Origin: a virus
DNA length: 36,450 nt
IMG/VR virus record: IMGVR_UViG_3300027987_000064
Coordinates: 1 to 36,450 of that record
Reading direction: 5' to 3' (one strand)
Part shown: piece by piece, positions 1 through 7,297 of the stretch
How the letters are laid out: every line of letters starts with the position of its first letter
How positions within the stretch are numbered: position 1 is the first letter of the stretch
Made by a program: the position numbers and the translations under genes
Notes under the pieces: model-generated
Told to the model about the DNA's origin: nothing
What the model saw: only the letters and a program-made list of their open reading frames with translations
The model's database searches: none

Positions 1-36
1 TTGAAATTCGCCACAACCGAAGCTGGAGGCACGTAG
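1..36 (+). CDS. 3' end of an upstream gene (partial)
   Basis: An open frame runs from the first base to a TAG at 34-36 (11 residues, ending EAGGT). Its stop lies two bases before the ATG of the next ORF at 38, as expected for a tightly packed operon. Nothing can be said of its function, and an open frame this short could be chance. Confidence 0.3.
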   Translation: MKFATTEAGGT

Positions 37-37
37 C

Positions 38-214
38 ATGACACCCTTTAGCATCGTGGTTGCGGACCCGCCGTGGCTGTTTCGCGACGCGCTTCCTGGC
101 CGTGGGCGCGGTGCGCGCAAACACTACCGCTGCATGACCGTCGAGAGCGCGCTCATTACGCCTCGCAGGCAAACGGGACTTTTCGGGGACGTGATCCCCC
201 TTGCAGGAGAGTGA
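38..214 (+). pseudogene. Truncated MT-A70-family adenine methyltransferase (N-terminal fragment)
   Basis: This 58-residue ORF starts at an ATG preceded by GGAGG (25-29). Residues 5-13 read SIVVADPPW, the catalytic DPPW motif of MT-A70-type N6-adenine methyltransferases. It is followed by a Gly/Arg-rich turn and HYRCM (residues 29-33), which matches the segment after DPPW in this family. Complete family members are about 180-250 residues and carry the SAM-binding part further on. Here the frame stops at 212-214, just before the next gene at 221. I see no continuation in the next gene, which is unrelated. It is most likely a decayed remnant or deletion product. A sequencing error is less likely because the following region is fully used by another gene. 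Confidence 0.55.
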
Positions 215-220
215 AGGACG

Positions 221-925
221 ATGATCAAAACGGAGGACGGAATCAAACTGACCAAGGACGAGCTGACGGCGCTGTTGGCGTTCGCGTCGGACGATCCAAG
301 TAGGCAGAAGCTGTACGGAGTGCACTTCATCGCGACGAAGTCGAAGGTCAAGGCTCGGGCAACGAACGGCCACATTGCGCTCGACGCGGTTGGGCCAAAC
401 GAAAGCGAGAACCCCAACGAGTGGTTCGTGCACCGTGACTTTCTGAAGCGTGCACACAAGGCGCTCGACAACAAGAGCTCGGTCACGCTGAAGTTCAGCG
501 GCGCCAGCTTGTACGACGCTGTGGTGCACAACGATGACGGTGTTGAGGTCTACACGGTCTCGTCGCCGGAAGACGTCGCCAATTCGCAGATGACGTTCCC
601 TGACCCTCGCGAGTGGAACAAGCTGCTCAAGCCCCCGCCGAAGACAGAATCGGTCAACTGCGTGACGCTCAACGCTGAATACCTTGGTCTGATGAGCAAG
701 GTTTCGCGCGCTGCCGGCGTGTACGGGATCGACTGCTACCCGCCGCCGTCGACAATGGAACGCGTCGTGTTTCGATGCGAAGGCGACCTGACGAGCTGGA
801 TCGCTGTGGTGATGCCGATGCGATCCGAGGCTAGCGAGCGCAGCACCCCGAGCGTAGCCGATGCGTCTGGGAACTGGAACGACGTGGAACCGGAAGGGTC
901 AGCGCTGGAAGGCGAGGACGCGTGA
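221..925 (+). CDS. DnaN-like sliding clamp homologue (short)
   Basis: 234 residues from an ATG at 221, with GGAGAGTGAAGG upstream (205-216) as the likely ribosome site. Residues about 30-55 (GVHFIATKSKVKARATNGHIAL) resemble the beta-clamp pattern in which the protein reports on 'ATDGxR' strands. Near residue 195 it has AVVMPMR, very like the C-terminal YVVMPMRL of bacterial DnaN. Bacterial clamps have about 366 residues in three domains, so this would be a reduced clamp or clamp-like decoy of roughly two domains, followed by an acidic low-complexity tail (residues about 205-234). If it is a clamp, it would tether a polymerase to DNA or compete with the host clamp. No polymerase gene is seen in this window. 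The call rests on short motifs only. The stop overlaps the next start (GTGA). Confidence 0.45.
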   Translation: MIKTEDGIKLTKDELTALLAFASDDPSRQKLYGVHFIATKSKVKARATNGHIALDAVGPNESENPNEWFVHRDFLKRAHKALDNKSSVTLKFSGASLYDAVVHNDDGVEVYTVSSPEDVANSQMTFPDPREWNKLLKPPPKTESVNCVTLNAEYLGLMSKVSRAAGVYGIDCYPPPSTMERVVFRCEGDLTSWIAVVMPMRSEASERSTPSVADASGNWNDVEPEGSALEGEDA

Positions 926-1716
926 AGCAGTCGAGCGCCGAAAGCGTGCAAGCCGCCATCGAGAAGCTATGGAAACCTCCGGCTTTCTCGTGGCTGAAAG
1001 AGGTCAGCAACGGCACCGGCGCCCGCGCGCGGCGATGGGCCGATGCTGTTGCCGTCAGCATCTGGCCCAGTCGCGGACTCTACGCGATGGGCATCGAGAT
1101 CAAGGTGCACCGCAGCGACTGGCTTCGCGAGTTGGAGCAGCCGAGCAAGAGTGATCCGGTGCAGAAGTACTGCCGCCACTGGTGGGTGGCAACGCCTCCC
1201 GGGATTGTTGCGGCGGGAGAACTGCCGGCGACTTGGGGGCTGGTCGAGGTGGCTGGCGGCAAGGCCAAGGTGATCGTTGATGCGCCGGAGCTCACCCCAG
1301 AACCGCTGACGTGGGAGTTCACATGCGCGATTCTGCGTCGCGCGTCCGAGTCGCAGCACGCGATTGAAACGATGGCGGCTCACAAGGCGCATGAGTCCGC
1401 ACGCGAGGAGTTCAACGCGGAAGCGGTTGAACAGATGCGGCTGGAGCTGCACCAGGCGAATCGAGCGCTCGACATTGCAAAGCGCGACGTCGAGACGATG
1501 ACGACCAAGCTCAAGACGCTTCGTGGGGAGATCGGTGCCATTGGTGTTGATTCGGACTTCTACGGTCGCATCCCGCCTGGCACGCGCGAGGCTGTGCAGT
1601 TTGCAAAGCAGATCCAACATCTCGATGTCGTGGGTATTGGTGAACGACTGAAGGCTGCCTTTGAGGCTCACCAAGCCCTCGTCGAGGCAGTTAGGGAGAC
1701 CGCTGCGTGGTTCTGA
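922..1716 (+). CDS. PD-(D/E)XK-like (MmcB-type) protein with C-terminal coiled coil
   Basis: 264 residues from a GTG at 922 that overlaps the upstream TGA. The N-terminal 110 residues contain a plausible PD-(D/E)XK core: D41 in WADAVAV, then E59-x-K61 in GIEIKVHRSDW, then a YC..WW segment and a hydrophobic strand (WGLVEV). This order matches the MmcB/DUF-type restriction-endonuclease-fold proteins common in phages and alphaproteobacteria. Residues about 140-200 are rich in Ala, Glu, Lys and Arg with heptad-like spacing and probably form a coiled coil. The likely role is in DNA repair or replication. Whether it cleaves DNA cannot be judged from sequence. Neighbouring genes are clamp-like and resolvase-like, which fits a DNA-metabolism block. 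Confidence 0.5.
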   Translation: MKQSSAESVQAAIEKLWKPPAFSWLKEVSNGTGARARRWADAVAVSIWPSRGLYAMGIEIKVHRSDWLRELEQPSKSDPVQKYCRHWWVATPPGIVAAGELPATWGLVEVAGGKAKVIVDAPELTPEPLTWEFTCAILRRASESQHAIETMAAHKAHESAREEFNAEAVEQMRLELHQANRALDIAKRDVETMTTKLKTLRGEIGAIGVDSDFYGRIPPGTREAVQFAKQIQHLDVVGIGERLKAAFEAHQALVEAVRETAAWF

Positions 1717-2279
1717 CCAATCCCACTGCGAAGCGCCCGCGCAAGTCGTCGTGGCCCGGGATTTCCAAGGCGGGAGCCATCGCCAAGGCGATCCTTGCGG
1801 CCCCGCCGGCGGACGCGCTCATCGAGCGTCCTGCGATCGTCGGGAGCTTCGTGTGGGGGTGCGTCGTCCCCGCAGAGCTGTGTTTGCCCACGAACCAGTT
1901 CAAGCGAACCAACCGGTGGGCGTGCGAGAAGACGTACAACCGAATCCTGGAAGTCATGCGGCAGCAGCTCGACTTCCACGTGCGGGATAAACCGTTGCCT
2001 GGGCGCCCGCGTGTGCACGTCGTGCGGCTCACGTCGAAGGCGCCTGACGTCACCGCGGACTGGAGCAAGTTCCCAGTTGACGCCATCGTGAAGCCGATGT
2101 GTCAGCGGTCGCGCAAGGACGGTCGCATCATTCGACAGCGCGACGGGCTTGGGTTTCTACGAGACGACAACCGCCGAGACTCTGACATTCGCACGTGGTG
2201 GGAGCCGGCGCCGCGCGGGGTTGGGATTGTGGTGCTCGAGATTTGGACTGGAACGGCACCGGATGTTGCCCGGAGGTGA
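1707..2279 (+). CDS. Possible RusA-like Holliday junction resolvase
   Basis: 190 residues. The GTG at 1707 lies 10 bases inside the preceding gene, so the two are translationally coupled. After a strand-rich first half, residues 113-131 (PD...DWSK...VDAIVKPM) and 150-156 (FLRDDNR) recall the RusA pattern of spaced aspartates with a Lys, followed by a 'DD' before the last strand. Candidate metal ligands are D114, D118, D125 and D153/D154, with K121 as the conserved basic residue. RusA enzymes resolve four-way junctions during phage recombination and packaging and are usually 120-150 residues, so this one has an N-terminal extension of about 45 residues. The match is by pattern only, and the canonical D-x-D spacing is not exact. 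The gene could be an unrelated conserved phage protein. Confidence 0.38.
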   Translation: MVLTNPTAKRPRKSSWPGISKAGAIAKAILAAPPADALIERPAIVGSFVWGCVVPAELCLPTNQFKRTNRWACEKTYNRILEVMRQQLDFHVRDKPLPGRPRVHVVRLTSKAPDVTADWSKFPVDAIVKPMCQRSRKDGRIIRQRDGLGFLRDDNRRDSDIRTWWEPAPRGVGIVVLEIWTGTAPDVARR

Positions 2280-2281
2280 TC

Positions 2282-2644
2282 ATGGAAGGCGAAACGAAAA
2301 GCAAGCTGCTGCGGGTGCTCATGGACGCAATCCCAATCGTGAAGGTGGTGTTGCGCACCAATGGCAGTCGTGTGCGGATACCGGATCACCTGCGCGCTTG
2401 CGACCTGCCCGTTACCGTGTTCGACATTGGCCACGGACTGGCTCGACCAATTCGCGACTTCGAATGCGACGCCAAGGGGATCCGTGGGACTCTCAGCTTC
2501 AACGGGCAACCGTTCTTCTGCGACGTCCCGTGGCCAGCAATCGTTGGTGCCATCGAGCCCAACGGAGGAGCGGCTATCCAGTTCGGCAGCAGTGAACAGC
2601 AATCGGAGCCAGAGCGGCACCGTGGTGGACTGCGGGTTGTTTGA
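2282..2644 (+). CDS. SspB-like ClpXP specificity-enhancing adaptor
   Basis: 120 residues from the ATG at 2282, chosen because GGAGG (2271-2275) sits 6 bases upstream. Longer in-frame starts would overlap the previous gene. The chain follows the SspB fold order: an N-terminal helix (KSKLLRVLMDAI), a strand, 'VRIPDHLR', a strand (VTVFDIG), then 'FECDAKGIRGTLSFNG', 'FFCDVPWPAIVGAI' and a final 'AIQF'. The last three correspond to the 'F.ARFgG....v.VP..AVlaIya' core of SspB. SspB delivers ssrA-tagged and other substrates to ClpXP. The short tail (residues about 105-120) is polar, but I do not see a clear copy of the hydrophobic ClpX-binding XB peptide. A phage copy could redirect host proteolysis. 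The function is inferred. Confidence 0.55.
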   Translation: MEGETKSKLLRVLMDAIPIVKVVLRTNGSRVRIPDHLRACDLPVTVFDIGHGLARPIRDFECDAKGIRGTLSFNGQPFFCDVPWPAIVGAIEPNGGAAIQFGSSEQQSEPERHRGGLRVV

Positions 2645-2670
2645 CTGACGAGTAATGGAGTCCGCTGACA

Positions 2671-2835
2671 ATGAATAAACCTGACTACACCGACTACTCG
2701 TGGCGCGCCTGGAGTAGACCGTTCACCATCCCAGCGAGCGAGTTCCGGGCCGATCAAACGCCGCAGCGCGACTACGCTGAGCAGCAGTTCTACGAAGCGG
2801 TCAAACGCATCGTCGACATCACCATGCCGCGATAG
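2671..2835 (+). CDS. Small ORF, possibly the 5' part of the J-domain gene
   Basis: 54 residues from ATG 2671 to TAG 2833-2835, acidic and aromatic at the start (KPDYTDYSWRAW). No family is recognised. Its interest lies in the next frame: the J-domain frame (-1 relative to this one) is open from 2781 and has no ATG, GTG or TTG ahead of its J domain. A -1 shift anywhere between 2781 and 2835 would join the two into one protein of about 136 residues. I see no classical slippery heptamer there. Alternatives are independent small genes or a sequencing indel. Confidence 0.4.
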   Translation: MNKPDYTDYSWRAWSRPFTIPASEFRADQTPQRDYAEQQFYEAVKRIVDITMPR

Positions 2836-3083
2836 GCGGCAAGGTTCAGTTCGTCGATCCGGGAGGCGCCCTGAAGACGCTGAAGGTTCCGATCCCCGTC
2901 GCGCCATGGGCAACAACGCTCGGGCTGACGCGGTCGGTCGGACTCACGGAGGACGACGTCAACAGCGCCTACCGCGCACAGGCGAAGCGCTGTCATCCGG
3001 ACGCCGGCGGTACCCCGGAGCAGTTCGTCGAGTTGGGAAAGGCCCGCGACGCGGCGCTGAAGAGCATCGGGAAGCAAGGCTGA
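2832..3083 (+). CDS. J-domain (DnaJ-like) protein without a normal start codon
   Basis: The frame ending at TGA 3081-3083 encodes a clear C-terminal J domain: 'AYRAQAKRCHPDAGG' followed by 'QFVELGKARDAAL'. It contains the HPD tripeptide that stimulates Hsp70 ATPase and the usual helix II and helix III pattern. The frame is open from 2781, but no ATG, GTG or TTG codon precedes the domain. An ATA at 2832 overlaps the upstream TAG (ATAG) and is used here only as a placeholder start. CTG codons occur at 2871 and 2880. Either the gene is expressed by a -1 frameshift from the ORF at 2671, it uses an unusual start, or the sequence has an indel. A phage J protein would recruit host DnaK, for example to remodel replication complexes. 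Confidence 0.6.
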   Translation: MGGKVQFVDPGGALKTLKVPIPVAPWATTLGLTRSVGLTEDDVNSAYRAQAKRCHPDAGGTPEQFVELGKARDAALKSIGKQG

Positions 3084-3098
3084 GATCTAGGAGGTTTC

Positions 3099-3269
3099 GT
3101 GGACGAGAGGAATAGACAGAAGCAGTGGCTCGAGCACCTCGACGCGAACGGTTTTCCGCGGGCCGAGTACTACGACAACGCGACGCCGTTCGATCGCTGG
3201 TGCGAACTTGCAACGTGGCACGAGCGGCTCAGGCGGAAGTGGTATGCGAGCCACAGGAGGTCCGCGTGA
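3099..3269 (+). CDS. Small hypothetical protein
   Basis: 56 residues from a GTG at 3099, supported by a strong GGAGG at 3090-3094 (4 bases upstream). It is rich in Trp, Arg and Glu (KQWLEHLDANG, FDRWCELATWHERLRRKWY) and is probably a small helical protein. No family is recognised. Small basic and aromatic ORFs at this place, just before a replication initiator, are common in phages. The choice of GTG rests on the ribosome-binding site. Confidence 0.5.
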   Translation: MDERNRQKQWLEHLDANGFPRAEYYDNATPFDRWCELATWHERLRRKWYASHRRSA

Positions 3270-3303
3270 GCCTCGAGAGCGACGCGGCGCCGGAGGTCAT
3301 GCA

Positions 3304-4470
3304 GTGAACTTCGAGGACGAACACTACGTGCGCGCGTATACGAGGGACACCAAGACGTGGCTTCGCTGGGGCTGGGAAGGGCAATGTGTGTTCTTGCTGG
3401 TGCTGCGCAAACTCGACAAGGCTGGCGTGTTGGATGACATCGACGACCCCGTCGAGGACATCGCCCTGCTCACTGGCCTTCCAGGCGAGGTGGTCGAGAT
3501 TGGTCTGCCGAAGGTGCTCAAGAGCGGCGCCTTGGAACTGGTTGGCAGCGTGCTGATCTGCCCCCGCTACATCGAGGGACAGACCGCTCGGAAGTCCGAC
3601 GCGGCACGAGCAAAGGAGTCCAGACAGCGCCGAAGTAACGCGGCGCGTGCGTCACAAATTGTGACAGATCGTCACGAAATAGGAAGCGATGTGACGTCGT
3701 GTGACGATCTCGGTCACGAACGGTCACCGTGTGACGAAGTCACGAAACGTGATGCGCGCGTCACAAATTGTGACGATCAGTCACAGAACGAAGCAAAACG
3801 TTCGACGGCCGACCAGCCGCGTCACTCAACGCAGAGCAACGCAGTGCAGAGCAACGCAGGAGCAGGAGATCCCCCCAGCCCCCCAAAGCCGACCAACCTC
3901 GACGAAGCGATCCGGATCCCACTCACCGAGCGGGCGCAAGCACTCAAGCTCAACCCATACTCGGCCGAATGGATCCAACCCCAACGCTGGCCCGAGACGT
4001 TGCGGGTCGTTGGCAGGCTCCACGAGCTCGCTGGGCTCGCTCCACCGAAGCTGGGCTCGTACCAGGCCGACAGCGCCGTCAGGGGCGCTGTGGAGCTGTT
4101 CGCGGCAGGCGTAACCGTCGAGGAGATCCTTGCGGCGCTGCCACAGGTCGTGAGCTCGGATTGGTGGCGTCAGAAGCGTCGCGACTTCGGTGCGGTGACG
4201 TTGACGGTGATTCGCAGGGCCACCCCCCAAAGGGCTACCGACCCCGACCCCGACCTCGCCAAGCGCCAAGCCCAAGACCGCGCCGACATCGAAGCCGACC
4301 GACAGCGGACCCGCGCAAAGGCGGCCGCTGGCGACACTGATAGCGTTTCAGGAACCAGATCGGCCCGCCGTGAGCGCGGAGCCAAAAACGCAACCACGGT
4401 GCCGCCAAGCGCCAGCAATGGCCATCCAAAAACCAGGTCACTAACCAAACTCGTGGAGGGGATCGGTTGA
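3304..4470 (+). CDS. Replication initiator / helicase-loader-like protein (lambda O-like position)
   Basis: 388 residues from GTG 3304, with GGAGG at 3292-3296. An upstream ATG at 3208 in the same frame would run through the preceding gene. Residues 1-100 look like a winged-helix domain (WGWEGQCVFLLVLRKLDKAGVL, then an 'IALLTGLP...VEIGLPKVLKSGALEL' helix-turn-helix), as in phage O/DnaD-like initiators. A charged linker of about 100 residues follows (about 101-215), and its DNA carries the iteron cluster at 3651-3825. A helical C-terminal domain (about 220-330) ends in a basic, disordered tail. The DnaB helicase gene starts at its stop codon (TGATG), which fits an initiator and helicase-loader pair. 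The family is inferred from architecture and context rather than from diagnostic residues. Confidence 0.6.
   Translation: MNFEDEHYVRAYTRDTKTWLRWGWEGQCVFLLVLRKLDKAGVLDDIDDPVEDIALLTGLPGEVVEIGLPKVLKSGALELVGSVLICPRYIEGQTARKSDAARAKESRQRRSNAARASQIVTDRHEIGSDVTSCDDLGHERSPCDEVTKRDARVTNCDDQSQNEAKRSTADQPRHSTQSNAVQSNAGAGDPPSPPKPTNLDEAIRIPLTERAQALKLNPYSAEWIQPQRWPETLRVVGRLHELAGLAPPKLGSYQADSAVRGAVELFAAGVTVEEILAALPQVVSSDWWRQKRRDFGAVTLTVIRRATPQRATDPDPDLAKRQAQDRADIEADRQRTRAKAAAGDTDSVSGTRSARRERGAKNATTVPPSASNGHPKTRSLTKLVEGIG
3651..3825 (+). repeat. Iteron cluster: candidate replication origin inside the initiator gene
   Basis: Twelve copies of GTCAC or its complement GTGAC lie between 3651 and 3784, starting at 3651, 3661, 3671, 3691, 3701, 3713, 3723, 3731, 3739, 3760, 3770 and 3780, with one more at 3821. 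Many are exactly 10 bp apart, so they face the same side of the helix. Two exact 15-bp palindromes, GTCACAAATTGTGAC, sit at 3651-3665 and 3760-3774. Each is followed by another GTCAC about 5-6 bp on. The cluster encodes the low-complexity linker of the initiator, as the lambda ori does inside gene O. No strongly AT-rich unwinding element is evident beside it. Confidence 0.7.
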
Positions 4471-5867
4471 TGTCCGGGATGCCAACCATCGCAGACCTGG
4501 ATGCAGAGCGCGCCCTCCTAGGTGAATTGCTGAGCCGCCCGGAACAGCTCGCCGACGCGATGGACGTGCTCGACCCCGCAGACTTCTTCGGGGTCGCCAA
4601 CCGCACGACGTACGCGGCGATCCTCGATGTCGATGCGAGCGGCGAGAGCATCGACCTCGTTTCGGTGATGCGCCGGATTCGACAGCTGGGGCGCGATAGC
4701 GAAATCTCAAGCTCTGACCTCGTTGAGTTCACGAACGCACCCGCAATCGCGTCGGTGTCCGAGGTCGCAAAGGTCGTCAGGAGCAAGGCCAGGCACCGCC
4801 GCATGCTCTCTGGCCTCGAGCGATTGGTCGCCACTGGGCGCGACGGCAGAGTCGACTCGGACGAGTGGATCGAGCAGGTCGAGCAGGTCGTGTTTGAACT
4901 CGCCGCAAGCGATGACCCGAGCCCGACGATCGAATTCTCGGAGCTGATCGACCAAAGCCTCAGCACGGTGCGTGACCGCGGCGCCGGTGCAACCGACTAC
5001 ATTCCGACCGCGCTCGCGACGGTGAATCGGTACGTGCACGGTTGGGAGCCAGGTTTGCCGCACATCGTTTCGGCTCGCCCCGGGCTCGGGAAGACGGCAT
5101 TCGCGCTGCAGGAGTTGCGCAACGTCGCGGGGCGCGGGTTCGGCGCGGTGATGTTCTCGCTCGAGATGCCGAAGCTGAAGCTGTCGATTCGAATGCTTTC
5201 GCAGGAGGCTCGAGTCGACAACGCGAAGCTGATGACCGGAAAGCTCGAAGGCAACGACTGGGCCGACATGGGCGAAGCCGCCGAGGCGCTCGGCAAGCTC
5301 CCCATCTCGATCGTTGACGATGGCTCGATGACCGTCGCGAAGCTGCGAGCGAAGTTCCGTCGTGAGGTCATCCGACTACGCCGCAAGCACGGTGACGACC
5401 TGAAAGTGAAGCTCGTGATCGTGGACTACATCCAGCTCATGAGCGGAAGTGGCGCGAACCGGGATCAGGAGATTGGCTCCGTTTCGAGGGACCTGCGAGC
5501 TTTCGCAAAGGAGTTCAACGTCGCGCTGATCGAGCTATCGCAGAACAACCGAGAGGGGGCGAAGAAGAACGACCGGCCGCAACTCACCGACCTTCGGGAA
5601 AGCGGCTCGCTCGAGCAGGACGCCGCCAAGGTGTTGTTCCTATACAACCCCACGGCGAACAAGCCGCCAGACCAGCAGGAGGCAAAGCGCATCGTCATCG
5701 TTGCGAAGAACCGCGACGGCGGCGGCACCGGCGACGCATGGTGCAAGTTCGACGGACCAACTACTCGGTTCTTCGTTCCTGCGCATGAATCACACGAATG
5801 GCTGGACGGCGTAAGCGAAGGGCTGCCGCCTCCAACACACTGGAGCGACGATGACTTTGGAGAGTAA
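4470..5867 (+). CDS. dnaB: Replicative DNA helicase, DnaB family
   Basis: 465 residues from ATG 4470, which overlaps the upstream stop (TGATG). GGAGGGG at 4455-4461 is the ribosome site. The N-terminal DnaB domain is about residues 5-105 (DLDAERALLGELL... ADFFGVANRTTYAAI). The RecA-like core has Walker A ARPGLGKTA near residue 204, an 'SLEM' motif, Walker B VIVDYIQLM near residue 318, and the signature LSQNNR...RPQLTDLRESG.LEQDA near residues 355-385. This is a full-length hexameric 5'-3' helicase that unwinds the phage fork. It lies directly after the initiator gene, which presumably loads it. Confidence 0.95.
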   Translation: MSGMPTIADLDAERALLGELLSRPEQLADAMDVLDPADFFGVANRTTYAAILDVDASGESIDLVSVMRRIRQLGRDSEISSSDLVEFTNAPAIASVSEVAKVVRSKARHRRMLSGLERLVATGRDGRVDSDEWIEQVEQVVFELAASDDPSPTIEFSELIDQSLSTVRDRGAGATDYIPTALATVNRYVHGWEPGLPHIVSARPGLGKTAFALQELRNVAGRGFGAVMFSLEMPKLKLSIRMLSQEARVDNAKLMTGKLEGNDWADMGEAAEALGKLPISIVDDGSMTVAKLRAKFRREVIRLRRKHGDDLKVKLVIVDYIQLMSGSGANRDQEIGSVSRDLRAFAKEFNVALIELSQNNREGAKKNDRPQLTDLRESGSLEQDAAKVLFLYNPTANKPPDQQEAKRIVIVAKNRDGGGTGDAWCKFDGPTTRFFVPAHESHEWLDGVSEGLPPPTHWSDDDFGE

Positions 5868-5897
5868 CCCGAAGCACTGGCAAGAAGGAGACGAGTG

Positions 5898-6749
5898 ATG
5901 GCAAGAATCGGAACGGCACCAATCAAACCAACGGTCATCGAGGGGTTCGTGGGTCAGCTGCGAACCAACGGAAGCTGGGAGGTTGGAGAGTACACCTTCG
6001 CAGCGAAAGATCGCGACGTACATTCCGTGTTCGTCAAAGCAATCGAGGAAGGATTCAACGTTTCTGGTATGCCCAGGGCGCCGCTCGGCTCCACCATGCT
6101 GGTGTGTGGCGTTCGGTTTGTTCTGCAAGACGAGAACTCGAGACAGGTGCGTTGCCCGGACACTGGCAAGGTGCGGCTGTTAGAGCGCCTTGAAGAAGAC
6201 TGGCGCAGCGAGCAAGATGGTCGCGCCCTCATTTGGAATATCGGCAAAGGATGGTCGTTCCCCAAGAGCCTCTCAGATGTGCCTAAGTGGGAAATGACAG
6301 CTCTAGCAGCGGTATCCAAATCGAATGGGCCAGCCGCAGTAGCCTCGCAGCTGGGCCAATCCCAGTCCGTGCAGTACTGCGACGAGACCGCGGAGTATGA
6401 ACAATCGGGGCTCGAAAGCATCGCCGAGCGGACGACAGCGAAAGAGAAGGCCCCAGGCGAAACCGACGAAGAGTTCAGGGGGCGTGTGCGGCGCACTCTC
6501 TCGATCGAGCGTTGCGCAGCCTGCAACGAGCCATTCGGTTCCTTCCGCAAGCCACACTCCGGAAAGGTGCGCGGTGAGCCGGCACAAATCTGCGGCGACT
6601 GCATCGGCACGCATTGTCGCTACCCGGTTCAGGAGCGCGCTTCGAAGCGGTTCACAGCCGACACGCCGCCAGGGCCCAGCACAACTGCCGCGACCAAGTG
6701 GCACAACCAGCACACGAGCGTGGACAGCACGCCGGGATGGGAGGAGTGA
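5898..6749 (+). CDS. Unknown protein with C-terminal zinc-binding cysteines
   Basis: 283 residues. ATG 5898 is preferred because AGGAG (5886-5890) is 7 bases upstream, and GTG 5895 is an alternative. No family is recognised. The N-terminal 120 residues look folded and beta-rich (IEGFVGQLRTNGSWEVGEYTF, STMLVCGVRFVL). The middle is charged. Residues about 215-250 hold CAAC, then CGDC some 25 residues later, a CxxC-x(n)-CxxC zinc ribbon. The gene sits between dnaB and a run of small genes with overlapping stop and start codons. A DNA- or RNA-binding role is possible but unproven. Confidence 0.6.
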   Translation: MARIGTAPIKPTVIEGFVGQLRTNGSWEVGEYTFAAKDRDVHSVFVKAIEEGFNVSGMPRAPLGSTMLVCGVRFVLQDENSRQVRCPDTGKVRLLERLEEDWRSEQDGRALIWNIGKGWSFPKSLSDVPKWEMTALAAVSKSNGPAAVASQLGQSQSVQYCDETAEYEQSGLESIAERTTAKEKAPGETDEEFRGRVRRTLSIERCAACNEPFGSFRKPHSGKVRGEPAQICGDCIGTHCRYPVQERASKRFTADTPPGPSTTAATKWHNQHTSVDSTPGWEE

Positions 6750-7297
6750 TGGGCTTCATCGTTACCTGGAAAGCAAAGCGGCCCGCATCGGCAGCAGACG
6801 AGTGCTTCTATTGCCGACAGCAAATCGGTTCCGATCATGGGGCAGAATGCGTGCTCGTGATAAAGATGCAGAAGCTCAAAATCTCGATCGAAGTGGAGCG
6901 ACCAGTTCCGGCGCACTGGGACCAGAAAGCAATCGAGTTCTTCCATAACGAAGGAACTTGGTGCGCGGACAACGCTATAGATTGGCTGAAGCAGGTGCAG
7001 TCGAAGGATGGTTGTCTATGCCGGGCTACCAGGGTCGACTACCTCGATGAGTCTGGCGATCCGTTCTTGGATGAGGACGGGAAGGAACAAGCGACACCGG
7101 TTACCGTCGACTACTTTGCCAAGTGGTGCGAGTTGGTCGAGTTGCTACCGAAGTGCGACACTTACAACTGCGAGCGCAAAGCGCAGTTCGCGCATTTCGA
7201 ATCGTCGCTGTGTGCTGGTCACGCTGAAGCGAGTGACGAGGAACTCCCGTGGGCCGCCCACGTTCGCGAATGGGAGGCGTTGGAAAGCGATGAGTAA
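6749..7297 (+). CDS. Unknown cysteine-rich protein
   Basis: 182 residues from ATG 6749, overlapping the previous TGA by one base (TGATG), with GGGAGGAG at 6739-6746. It carries CFYC near residue 18, and a C-terminal CDTYNC...CAGH cluster around residues 137-160 that could bind zinc as a treble clef. An acidic stretch (DYLDESGDPFLDEDGKEQ) lies in between. No family is recognised. The next gene starts inside its last codons (ATG 7290), so the genes are co-transcribed and coupled. Confidence 0.6.
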   Translation: MGFIVTWKAKRPASAADECFYCRQQIGSDHGAECVLVIKMQKLKISIEVERPVPAHWDQKAIEFFHNEGTWCADNAIDWLKQVQSKDGCLCRATRVDYLDESGDPFLDEDGKEQATPVTVDYFAKWCELVELLPKCDTYNCERKAQFAHFESSLCAGHAEASDEELPWAAHVREWEALESDE

